Shown here: positions 8,499 through 16,110 of the stretch, piece after piece | Position numbering within the stretch: position 1 is the stretch's first letter | How the letters are laid out: every line of letters begins with the position of its first letter | Notes under the pieces: model-generated | Told to the model about the DNA's origin: nothing | Databases searched by the model: none | Seen by the model: only the letters and a program-made list of their open reading frames with translations | Position numbers and translations under genes: made by a program | DNA from: Streptomyces rishiriensis | GTDB lineage: Bacteria > Actinomycetota > Actinomycetes > Streptomycetales > Streptomycetaceae | DNA length: 54,482 nucleotides | Assembly (NCBI RefSeq): GCF_003112535.1 | Contig: NZ_BEWA01000031.1 | Span: forward strand, 1-54,482 | Direction: 5' to 3'

Positions 8499-8534
8499 AT
8501 CATCATCGTGCGGGGCGCGCACAGGAAGCCGAAC

Positions 8535-9275
8535 CTAGACATGGCCTAGACGGAAGTGAACAACGGCGACGTCATCGGTTGACTTGACGTCGGGGTAGTG
8601 GAACCGCAGCCTGTCTTGCAGCTCGGCAAGATCGCGAAACCCGTCGGCGATAGCGTCCGCCTCGGTCAACTCGGCAACGATCTTCGAAGTGATCTGAGTG
8701 ACCACACCGGACAGCACTACCTCGTCATCCAACTCGAACACCATGTTCACCGGGCCCGTCTCCACTGGGTCGCGGAACCGCACCGTGCTCGTCTTCCGCC
8801 CAGTGCGTACGGCGTCGAGATAGGTGGGATGGAAATGCAGGGCCTGCATCGCAGCCGAGCCCGGCGCTCGGTCGGACGCTGCGGACTGCTCCTCCCAGAC
8901 ATAGGCATGAGGCAGGAGGTCGGTGATCGCGACACTCCGAATGCCGCCGGCCACCGGCACCAGGACACGGATACCTGGGTGGTAGTCCAGCAGGACCTGC
9001 CGGTCCCGGCCACACGGCGCGAGCACACCGCGCCCCATGTCACCGACGGCAACAATTGCCGTGAGGTCACGCGCTCCCGCAGCACGCGCATGCCCAAGCG
9101 CAACCAACTCCGCGCAAGGTCCGCCCGTGAAGTGATAGAGGTTGATGCCACCGAACATCCGGCCCTGTGCGTCTCGCACAGCTGCCCCGACGGTGTGCAC
9201 CTCACCATCACCGTTCGTCTCAACAACGCGCTGGGCGAACTCGACCAGCGCCAGATCTTCTTCCGGTAAATGCAT
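8535..9275 (-). CDS. Blasticidin-S-deaminase-like domain fused to an ASCH domain
   Basis: A 246-aa two-domain protein. Residues 1-130 closely follow fungal blasticidin S deaminase (BSD): NLYHFTGGPCAELVALG, RGVLAPCGRDRQVLLDYHPG, DLLPHAYVWE. With the ATG at 9275, Cys54, Glu56 and Cys88 fall on the same numbers as BSD's zinc Cys, catalytic Glu and zinc Cys, but position 91 (the third zinc Cys) is Asp. Residues 145-244 are an ASCH/PUA-like domain resembling E. coli YqfB (N4-acetylcytidine amidohydrolase): its Lys-x-x-Thr is present in GRKTSTVR (Lys161, Thr164), and an Asp (211) sits where YqfB has Glu74. Both halves thus resemble enzymes acting on N4 of cytosine. Longer starts (to 9305) are possible but have weaker ribosome sites. 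Confidence 0.85.
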   Translation of the reverse strand: MHLPEEDLALVEFAQRVVETNGDGEVHTVGAAVRDAQGRMFGGINLYHFTGGPCAELVALGHARAAGARDLTAIVAVGDMGRGVLAPCGRDRQVLLDYHPGIRVLVPVAGGIRSVAITDLLPHAYVWEEQSAASDRAPGSAAMQALHFHPTYLDAVRTGRKTSTVRFRDPVETGPVNMVFELDDEVVLSGVVTQITSKIVAELTEADAIADGFRDLAELQDRLRFHYPDVKSTDDVAVVHFRLGHV

Positions 9276-9481
9276 CGTGCAGTCCATCCGACAGACACTA
9301 CTCATACACGCCCCCAGCCACGCACCCCGGTGAACGTTCGCGGTCAGAGCACCAGGAGCGCTTCGTCATGTTGTGTGCGGGAGGTGCGCGAGCGGATGAC
9401 GTACGCCCGGCGCAGCGGTGAGCCCTTCGCGCGGTCACTCGTACGGCACGACCTGCCCTCCGGCACGCCGCGCCGCTCAGC
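9276..9481. other. Intergenic, no supported gene
   Basis: No coding frame stands out. It separates the deaminase fusion from the YciI relic and may hold the deaminase promoter, which would read leftward. Confidence 0.35.
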
Positions 9482-9718
9482 CACGTCGTCTACCTTGAAC
9501 GACACCGTCGCGACGGCGCCTTCCTGGTCTCCGGCCAGACCGTCCGCACATCGATCGGCGGTGTGATCGTCGTCCACGGTGTCGACCGCTCCGCGATCGA
9601 GCAGATCACCTCGCAGAACCCCTTCGTCGTCAACGACATCGCGAAGGACAGCATCACCAGGCTCACTCCCGGACGAGTGCACCCTGCCTCGCGCTCGCTT
9701 CTCGCCCTGGGCTGTTGA
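9482..9718 (+). pseudogene. YciI-like protein relic, C-terminal part
   Basis: The plus strand reads HVVYLERHRRDGAFLVSGQT, then GGVIVVHGVDRSAIEQI and NPFVVNDIAKDSITRLTPGR, ending in a stop at 9716-9718. This matches the second half of YciI-family proteins (dimeric alpha/beta-barrel, small-molecule turnover). No start codon or N-terminal half (with its catalytic Tyr/His region) can be found upstream in this frame, so it is a truncated remnant. From 9719 to 9875 nothing is recognised. Confidence 0.7.
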
Positions 9719-9875
9719 CGTTCGCCGGTCCTCGCCGCTCGGCCCCCTCCCGTCCTCGATGAGCGGTGCGCCCTGGATGGGAGGGTGGGGAATCAGGTGA
9801 CCGACGCCTCGGCAGGTCTGACAACGTCGATCGGGAGCGGGACACGATCGCCGCTTCACGGGCTCGGAGCGGCGC

Positions 9876-10766
9876 TCAGCGGAAGGTGTCGCACCGGGCC
9901 ATGTCCCCCGTGCGGTATCCGACGCCGAACCACTGCTGCCGTTGCTCGGACGAGCCGTGGGTCCAGGTGTCGGGGGTCACCCGCCCCTGGAACTCCTCCT
10001 GGATACGGTCGTCTCCGACAGCCGCGGCCGCGTCCAGTCCGTCCTGGATGTCCGCGCCCGTGAGGCTGGTGATCAGTGGCCTGCCGGTGGACTCGTCCTT
10101 GACGGTCGTCGCGTGGTGCGCCCACACGCCCGCGTAGCAGTCGGCCTGCAGTTCCGTCTTGACCGAAGCGCTGTCGGCGCCGGTCAGCCCGTTGTGGGAC
10201 TTGTCCAGCGTCCCCTCGAGGTCCTGGACATGGTGCCCGTACTCGTGTGCCACCACATAGGCTTGCGCGAAGGGCCCACCGCTCGCTCCGAACTTCGTCC
10301 GCAGCTCGTCGAAGAAGCCGAGGTCGAGGTAGACCGTCCGGTCGCCGGGGCAGTAGAAGGGCCCCACCTCCGACGTGGCGTTGCCGCACGCCGTGTTCAC
10401 CTGCCGGCTGAAGAGCACCGTCGGCGCCTTTGTGTAAGCGACCTGGCCACGGCCCAACGCCTGTGTCCAGTAGTCCTGAACGCTGTTGACCACCGCCACG
10501 ATGCGGCAGTCGTCCTTGGTGTTGGCGTCCTGACCGGTGCGGCAGGCCTGCTCGACCCGGGCCAGCGAGGACGAGGCCGGCGCAGGCTGGTCACCACCGG
10601 AGGAAAGGCCCAACTGGTCGGGGCCGATGCCGAGCACGAGTCCCACGACCAGTACGACGAGGCCGGCGATTCCGCCGCCGATGGTCGCACCGCCACCGGG
10701 GATCCGACTGCCGCGCACGTCCTGCACCTCGGAGGTGTCCAGACGGGCGTTGTCGTCGAACTGCAT
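9876..10766 (-). CDS. Membrane-anchored neutral zinc metallopeptidase (YpfJ/KPN_02809 family)
   Basis: A 296-aa protein starting MQFDDNARLDTSEVQD, the usual opening of this family. One membrane segment (about 29-48: GGGIAGLVVLVVGLVLGIGP) tethers it, and the catalytic domain follows outside. The zinc motif HEYGHH is at 174-179, with a third ligand probably in ELQADCYAG. Paired Cys (76/87, 127/139) suit an extracytoplasmic location. The start is set by the conserved opening, with AAAGGCGG upstream. Its physiological target is unknown. It is flanked by decayed genes on both sides yet appears intact. Confidence 0.9.
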   Translation of the reverse strand: MQFDDNARLDTSEVQDVRGSRIPGGGATIGGGIAGLVVLVVGLVLGIGPDQLGLSSGGDQPAPASSSLARVEQACRTGQDANTKDDCRIVAVVNSVQDYWTQALGRGQVAYTKAPTVLFSRQVNTACGNATSEVGPFYCPGDRTVYLDLGFFDELRTKFGASGGPFAQAYVVAHEYGHHVQDLEGTLDKSHNGLTGADSASVKTELQADCYAGVWAHHATTVKDESTGRPLITSLTGADIQDGLDAAAAVGDDRIQEEFQGRVTPDTWTHGSSEQRQQWFGVGYRTGDMARCDTFR

Positions 10767-10985
10767 GAGTCGCCGCCTTTGCCGTATGTCGTTGCCGGGC
10801 CGCTGCTCCTTGTACCCCGTTTGCCGCGCCCGGTGCCTGCGAGGGGCCGGCCCTGTGCGTCGCGCGGAGGGATCCCGTCCGCTCCGCCGCCCGATCCGCC
10901 GTCCCGCCCGGAGAAGAAGCCCGCCTCCACGACCGTCGCCACAAGGTCGTCTACGCCGACCGCCGCCTACTCGGGTGACCGAGGT

Positions 10986-11450
10986 GCGCCCGGGATGGGC
11001 CGGCTGGCTCACCACTGTCACGGTCGTTCCGGCAGGATCGGGCGGGATGGAGAGCAGGCGGTCGGCGTATAGGCCACGGAGTTCGTGGTGGAGCGGCTTG
11101 AGACGGCCGTCCCCGTGGACGGCGGACCAGGACGACACCGGCCTGCAGTCGTTGAGCTGCCGGACCATCGTGCCCGCGCCCAGAGGCCAGTGCGCACGCC
11201 AGTGCTCGATCCCGGCGACGACGGCGCGGGCCTGGACGACCTGGGTGAGGCAGTGCCGGCGGTCGAAGTCGCCCTCGGGCAGGACGACGTGGCGGCTGAC
11301 TCCCCGGTCGAGCTTGCCATTGCCGTCGTCGGCCCTCTGGTGGGCATCATGCCCGGCGAGTCGGGGACCGGGAGTCTCTCCCGGCAGCACGCGGCGCAGC
11401 GTGGTCAGTGCGGGCGGGACCTGCCGGCCGAACTCGGCGACGAGCCTCCG
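10986..11450 (-). pseudogene. Beta-mannosidase (GH2) relic, catalytic C-terminal fragment
   Basis: About 155 codons stay open and read LVAEFGRQVPPALTTLRR (nucleophile Glu region), DGNGKLDRGVSRHV, QARAVVAGIEHWRAHWP, then RQLNDCRPVSSWSAVHGDGR and RGLYADRLL. This matches the barrel end of actinobacterial beta-mannosidases, which are about 800 residues. An in-frame stop lies just upstream (near 11495), and there is no N-terminal half. In the normally invariant WQLNDCWP both Trp are Arg here. The fragment runs open into the metallopeptidase frame only by chance. From 10767 to 10985 nothing is recognised. Confidence 0.75.
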
Positions 11451-11499
11451 GCCCACGCTGGACGTCATCCTCGCACCCGTATCGACGCCCGGTCAGGAA

Positions 11500-14457
11500 C
11501 TATCCCTCGTCAGCGAGTTCTGTCAGTGCGCGGTCCAGCATGGCGGCGAAGAAGTCGACCGCGTCGGCGTCGATGCACAGCGGTGGCTTGATCTTGAGGA
11601 TGTTCAGGTGGTCGCCGGTCGGCTGGACGATGACGCCGAGGTCGAGCAGCCGGTCGCACAGCTCGGCGGTCTCCTCGGTGGCGGGCTCCAACGTGCCGCG
11701 GTCACGCACGAGTTCCAGGCCGAGGTAGAGTCCCGAGCCGTGGACGGCGCCGACGACGGCGTGGCGGGACGCCAGTTCCTCCAGCAGGCCTTTCAGACGT
11801 CCGCCGACGCGCACCGCGTTGCCCTGGAGATCCTCGTCGCGCAGGGTGTCCAGGACGGTGAGGCCTACCACGCTGGAGACCGGACTGCCTCCGGTGGAGG
11901 AGAAGAAGTAGCCCTGGTCGCGGTACCGGTCGGCGAGCGCCCTGGACGTGATGACGGCGCCGAGCGGATGACCGTTGCCCATGGCCTTGGCCACGCAGAC
12001 GACGTCGGGCACGACCCCCTGCTGCTCGAAGCCCCAGAACCAGTGGCCCAGCCGGCCGTACCCGACCTGGACCTCGTCGGCGACGGTCACGCCGCCGTGA
12101 CGGCGGACCGCCGCGTACACCTCGGCGAGGTAGCCGTCGGGCAGGGCCACTCCTCCGGCGTTGCCGTAGAAGGTCTCGCTGACGAAGGCGCCGGCCGGGC
12201 GGCCCGAGGCGGCCAGCTCGTCGATCACCGCGACCGCCTCGGGCGCGTAGCGTGCCGCGTCCGCCCCGCGGTGCCTGCCGCGGTAGGGGTTGGGCGAGTC
12301 GACCGTGTGCACCCAGTCCGGCCGGGTGGCCAGGGCGTTCGGGTTGTCCTGGAGCGAGGTCGACACCGCGTCGGACGCGTAGGTCCAGCCGTGGTAGGCC
12401 TCGCGCAGTGCGACGACGTCGTGCCGTCCGGTGGCTCCGATGGCCAGGCGCAGACCGAGATCCACCGCCTCCGAACCGGAGTTGACGAGGAACACCGTGT
12501 CCAGCGGCTCGGGCAGCAGGCCGGCGAGACGTTCGGTGAACTCCACCACCGAGGCGTAGTGGAAGCGCGAGTTGGTGTTGAGCCGCCGCAGTTGCCGGGC
12601 GACCGCCTGCTCCACCCGGGGGTGGGCGTGGCCGAGCGGCGTCACGTTGTTCACGATGTCCAGATAGGAGCGGCCGTCGGCGGAGAGCAGGTGGTGGCGC
12701 CAGCCGCGTTCGATGCGGGGCGGGGCGGCGTAGTAGTGCTCCTGCACGGGCGCGAACACGGCCTCGCGCCGCTGGAGCAGGTCGTCGGGGCGCGCGGGGC
12801 CGGCGGCCGGGAGTCCGATGAGCGGGGCGGGGTCCGCCGTGAGCGCGAGCCAGCCGGCGGCGTACTCCGGGCGGACCAGGCGCGGGGCGGCCGGCCCGCC
12901 GGCGTCGAGCAGCGCGATGTGCAGCCAGGCCCCGGCCGGTACCTCGGCGAGGTCCTCGCCCGCGTGGACCGCCGACCCGGTGCGGACCCGCGGGGTGACC
13001 GTGGCGGGCATGGTCAGCGTCAGCACGCGGCCGCCATGGGCGATCTTCAGGAGTCCGGGCGCCGCCGCCAGGACCTCTCCCCCGGCCGGCGCCTGCGCCA
13101 CGACGTCGCGGCCGAGCCACAGGTCGACGCCGGTGGGCACGGTGGCGGGCGACTCGGCCGACAGGGCCGGAGCCCGGGTGAGCCGAGCCTGCGCGTACCG
13201 GGTGGCCACCGCGGCCGCGCCCGTCTCCAGCGCGCGGGCCGCGAGCCGGTCCTCGACGCCGGGCCGGAGCCAGGCACCGTGGTCCGTCGAGTCCGCGTCG
13301 GCGGACAGGTCGAGAACGGCGATGTCGGCGGCGACGACGCCGCGCAGCAAGGCGTGCTCCGGCGGGTGGGCCGCCGCGGGTGCGGTGGCGAGGCCGGCCG
13401 CTTCCTTCACGAGGTGGGTCATCACCTCCTGGGGCAGGCGGGTGGCCTGCTCGAACACGCGCCACTCGCGCTCGAGCGCGGCCTTGGCGTAGGTGTTGTC
13501 CTCGTCGACGCGGGCCTGGTGACGTCCGCTGACGACCAGGCCCGCGGCGCGCAGCACGACCAGCGGCCACAGGGCTTCCGCTTCCTCGGCGGACAGCGGC
13601 CGCAGGGCGTGGAAGGCCCGGACTGCGGGCAGCACGTGGTGAGGTTCGACGCCGTCGTGGTGGAGCATCGAGGAGAGCGACACGGCGAGTTCGCTCACCG
13701 CCCAGGTCGTCGTCAGATCACCGAAGTCGATGACGCCGTCGGGCAGGGGCGGGCGGGCGCCGGGCGAGCGGATCAGGTTGTCGTCGGTGAGGTCGAGGTG
13801 CACGGCCTGGGAGGGCAGCGCGTCCGCCAGGGCCTGGATGCGGGCGCCGGCTTCGGCGGTCGCGGCCTGGACGGCGGCGCGCCGGTCGGGCTCGTCGACG
13901 TACTGGGCGAGTGCGGCGACCACGCGCGGGGCGTGCCGCAGGTCCCACTGGAGTATGCGGTCGAGGCCGCGGTGGTGGAAGTCGCGCAGCGCGGTGCTCA
14001 CCTTCGCGGCGATCGTCCCCATGGCCGCCACCGCGGCCGGGGACAGGTGCCGTGGTCCGGTGAGGGAGCCGCCCGGGAGGTAGCGCAGCAGCCGGACGAC
14101 AGCCGGGCCGTCGCCGGTGTGCACCGTCGCGCACCGCGGGGAGCCGTCGGAGTGACGCAGGACCGTCGCGATGCGCAGTTCCGGGTGCGCCTCGGCGATC
14201 AGGTCGGCGGCGGTGTCCTGTGCCTCGATCTCCACGAGACCGAAGGCCGGGTTGGCGATCTTGAGGATCACCGGGCCGGTCCCGTCGTCCGGGCGCAGCA
14301 GGAAGTTGGCGTCCTGCTGGCTTCCCAGCGCCGTGGCACAGGCCGTGACGCCGAGGTGCCGGGCGGCGATCCGCTCGGCCTGGGCAGCGGTCACCTCGGG
14401 CGCGGGAAGGGCGTCCCGGGCGAAGAAGTCGACGGTGCGGTGCTCGTCGTGCGGCAT
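11500..14457 (-). CDS. APH-type kinase / M23-like / class-III aminotransferase-fold fusion
   Basis: A 985-aa cytosolic protein. Residues about 20-370 are an aminoglycoside-phosphotransferase-like kinase: Lys66 in VILKIANP, catalytic loop HLDLTDDN (His220, Asp222, Asn227) and metal Asp244 in VIDFGD. Residues about 440-540 resemble a peptidase-M23-type beta domain (GGEVLAAAPGLLKIAHGG, GSAVHAGEDLAEV) without clear zinc ligands. From about 550 it is a PLP class-III enzyme: SGSEAVDLGLRLA, ADEVQVGYGR and the PLP lysine Lys824 in VAKAMGNGHPLG. Related PLP enzymes in animals are phospho-lyases for phosphoethanolamine or phosphohydroxylysine, whose substrate is made by an APH-type kinase. A kinase then phospho-lyase on an amino alcohol is therefore likely; the substrate is not known. 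Confidence 0.88.
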   Translation of the reverse strand: MPHDEHRTVDFFARDALPAPEVTAAQAERIAARHLGVTACATALGSQQDANFLLRPDDGTGPVILKIANPAFGLVEIEAQDTAADLIAEAHPELRIATVLRHSDGSPRCATVHTGDGPAVVRLLRYLPGGSLTGPRHLSPAAVAAMGTIAAKVSTALRDFHHRGLDRILQWDLRHAPRVVAALAQYVDEPDRRAAVQAATAEAGARIQALADALPSQAVHLDLTDDNLIRSPGARPPLPDGVIDFGDLTTTWAVSELAVSLSSMLHHDGVEPHHVLPAVRAFHALRPLSAEEAEALWPLVVLRAAGLVVSGRHQARVDEDNTYAKAALEREWRVFEQATRLPQEVMTHLVKEAAGLATAPAAAHPPEHALLRGVVAADIAVLDLSADADSTDHGAWLRPGVEDRLAARALETGAAAVATRYAQARLTRAPALSAESPATVPTGVDLWLGRDVVAQAPAGGEVLAAAPGLLKIAHGGRVLTLTMPATVTPRVRTGSAVHAGEDLAEVPAGAWLHIALLDAGGPAAPRLVRPEYAAGWLALTADPAPLIGLPAAGPARPDDLLQRREAVFAPVQEHYYAAPPRIERGWRHHLLSADGRSYLDIVNNVTPLGHAHPRVEQAVARQLRRLNTNSRFHYASVVEFTERLAGLLPEPLDTVFLVNSGSEAVDLGLRLAIGATGRHDVVALREAYHGWTYASDAVSTSLQDNPNALATRPDWVHTVDSPNPYRGRHRGADAARYAPEAVAVIDELAASGRPAGAFVSETFYGNAGGVALPDGYLAEVYAAVRRHGGVTVADEVQVGYGRLGHWFWGFEQQGVVPDVVCVAKAMGNGHPLGAVITSRALADRYRDQGYFFSSTGGSPVSSVVGLTVLDTLRDEDLQGNAVRVGGRLKGLLEELASRHAVVGAVHGSGLYLGLELVRDRGTLEPATEETAELCDRLLDLGVIVQPTGDHLNILKIKPPLCIDADAVDFFAAMLDRALTELADEG

Positions 14458-14596
14458 GCGGGGGTCCTCGGCTGGGTGAGCGGGCGTGCGGCGGCGGCGA
14501 GGGGTGGCGGGCGGTACGCGTGGGCGCCGCCGGCGCTCCGGTGGGCGAGCGGGCAGGGTTCTTGCGCGACGCGGCGGCGCCCGCCGGTGAGCCCGC

Positions 14597-15037
14597 TCAG
14601 CGGCGGCCGGTGGACAGGACGACGAGGAACTGACCGCCGCCCGCCTCGATGTCGGCGGTCACCGGCAGTCCCGGGACCAGTCGGGAGAACCGGTCCACGA
14701 GCCAGTCCGCCGTCTCCTGGGCGTCGGGCCTGGTCGGGCAACGGCCCACCATCTCGCGGCCCCCTTTGCGCTCCAGCCTCCCGGCGACGGTGATCAGCGG
14801 GGCGGGTTCGACCACGTACAGGTGGTCCGGCCAGGCGATGACCGCCTTGACCGCACCCTTGCGGGTGTTGCAACCGCGGTGGGCGAGCCGCTCGGCGACC
14901 TTTGCCTTCCGGTCGGCGGTCCGGCTGTCGACGCTGGGCCCTCGCGGGTCGTTCACGGACTTGTCGGGGTCGACCGGTTCGTCGCAGACCCAGCAGCGCC
15001 AGCCGTCGCGCTCGGCCACATCATCAAGGAGGCTCAT
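14597..15037 (-). CDS. Small protein with degenerate HNH-like Cys motif
   Basis: A 146-aa protein. The N-terminal part has a CWVCDEPVDP knuckle (Cys15, Cys18) and CNTRKG (Cys55), the layout of an HNH endonuclease. The His-containing strand between them, usually LDHVVPLSRGG-like, reads PSVDSRTADRKAKVAERLAH, so the first catalytic His is missing. It is probably a zinc-binding fold without nuclease activity. The second half (90-146) is an ordinary alpha/beta region I do not recognise. It lies 139 bp upstream of the kinase/aminotransferase gene on the same strand. Confidence 0.65.
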   Translation of the reverse strand: MSLLDDVAERDGWRCWVCDEPVDPDKSVNDPRGPSVDSRTADRKAKVAERLAHRGCNTRKGAVKAVIAWPDHLYVVEPAPLITVAGRLERKGGREMVGRCPTRPDAQETADWLVDRFSRLVPGLPVTADIEAGGGQFLVVLSTGRR

Positions 15038-15171
15038 CCGAGCAAGCTAGCCTGCCCGGCCGCCACCCCGCGCACCAGGGCCCCGGCGAGCGCCGGGCCG
15101 CCTCGTGGGTGGGGGCCGGTCGCGTGACCGGCGAGGGCGCTGGGGATGACCATGAGAAGCCATGTGCACGG

Positions 15172-15621
15172 CTACTCAGAGGCGTCCGGCCTGGCTGTGT
15201 GGTGCGGGTGTCCGCTGGTCCGGCGTGCCTCTTTCAGCTCCGCCTCGTACAGGTGGTCCTTGCCTTCGGCGAGTTCCTGGCGGGCCTTCTTCTCGAGGGC
15301 TTTGAACGGCTCGTAGTAGGTGTCGTTGTAGGACTCGACGATCTGGAAGGTCCAGTGGCCGGGGATGACGTTGCGGCCCAGGATCTCCTCCTGGACGCGC
15401 CCCGCCCAGTCTCGGTGACCGGCCTCGCGCAGGAGCGCGACCGCGCGGTCCAGTTCGAAGTCGGCGCCGCCGGTCAACTGGTGGAAGGCGTAGAGGTGGC
15501 CGCGTGCGCGTTCGGTCGTTTCCAGGGCCTTGGACAGGGCTCCGAGGGCTTCCACGGTGGTGTCGGACACGCCGCCCGGTCGGCGGTGGGAGGCGTCGGG
15601 GCCGTCGTTGCGATCGCTCAT
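15172..15621 (-). CDS. Conserved hypothetical, helical
   Basis: A 149-aa polar protein, mostly predicted helix: VEALGALSKALETTERARG, LREAGHRDWAGRVQEEILG, then PFKALEKKARQELAEGKD. The middle segment GHWTFQIVESYNDTYYEPF looks well conserved. There is no signal, membrane segment or cofactor motif. Coding character is good (third-position GC, no competing frame). I do not recognise a function. It is separated by 134 bp from the HNH-like gene on the same strand. Confidence 0.7.
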   Translation of the reverse strand: MSDRNDGPDASHRRPGGVSDTTVEALGALSKALETTERARGHLYAFHQLTGGADFELDRAVALLREAGHRDWAGRVQEEILGRNVIPGHWTFQIVESYNDTYYEPFKALEKKARQELAEGKDHLYEAELKEARRTSGHPHHTARPDASE

Positions 15622-16110
15622 GAGGACATGAGTGTCCCGTTGCCCCCCTCTCGCACCGCCGTCTTTCGAGCGATGCCGGGGACGCGCATCGCCCGAACGG
15701 CCGGTCCGCCCGTCCCCCGCCCGGCTGCCGCCGCTCGGGTCGGCTGGACGAGTGGAAGGCCGGGCGGGTGGAAGGCCCCACGGACCGGTGCGTGACGTCT
15801 GCTACTCGGGTGCATCCGGCATCACCCTTACCGGCGAAGAGGCGGTAAGGGTTCGGGACACGTTCCCGTTCGAGTGCCTGCCGCACGAGGGATACGGGAG
15901 GCGTGGCGCTCCCGGGTCCCGCGCGGCGGCGTCGGGGCCCGGTCCGCACCACGGGCCGAGGTCCACCGGTCGCGCCGGCGCAGGCGATACGGGCGATACG
16001 GGCGATCGTCCCGCAGGATGGTGCTGGTGGCCCGCCACGGCGAGTTCGTCGGGGCTGCCTCTTTCCGTGTGCGGCGGGGCCGCCGCACCCCTTCCCCCAG
16101 GGAGCACCTC
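15622..16110. other. Intergenic stretch with an inverted repeat
   Basis: No gene is supported. It includes the inverted repeat at 15824-15852, a tandem 9-bp repeat (CGATACGGG twice, about 15984-16005), and the promoter region of the following helical-protein gene. A plus-strand segment near 15800-15900 reads smoothly (GASGITLTGEEAV), but no start or family could be assigned. Confidence 0.4.
15824..15852. repeat. Perfect 10-bp inverted repeat, 9-nt centre
   Basis: ACCCTTACCG (15824-15833) is repeated inverted at 15843-15852. It lies far from the stop of either neighbour and about 260 bp before the next start, with no T-run. An operator is as likely as a terminator. Confidence 0.55.

Noticed and set aside
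9876..11468. Metallopeptidase read from a start at 11468 as a 530-aa protein
   Set aside because: The extra 230 codons contain the beta-mannosidase relic and unrelated sequence; the family starts at MQFDDNARLD, 10766.
10537..14793. A plus-strand frame of about 1400 codons
   Set aside because: It lies opposite the kinase/aminotransferase and the metallopeptidase; composition-driven, no recognisable motifs.
16020..16110. Stress sigma-factor promoter before the helical protein gene
   Set aside because: Only loose matches to GTTT/GGGTAT-type boxes were seen (GGGATAC near 15890), too weak and too far from the start.
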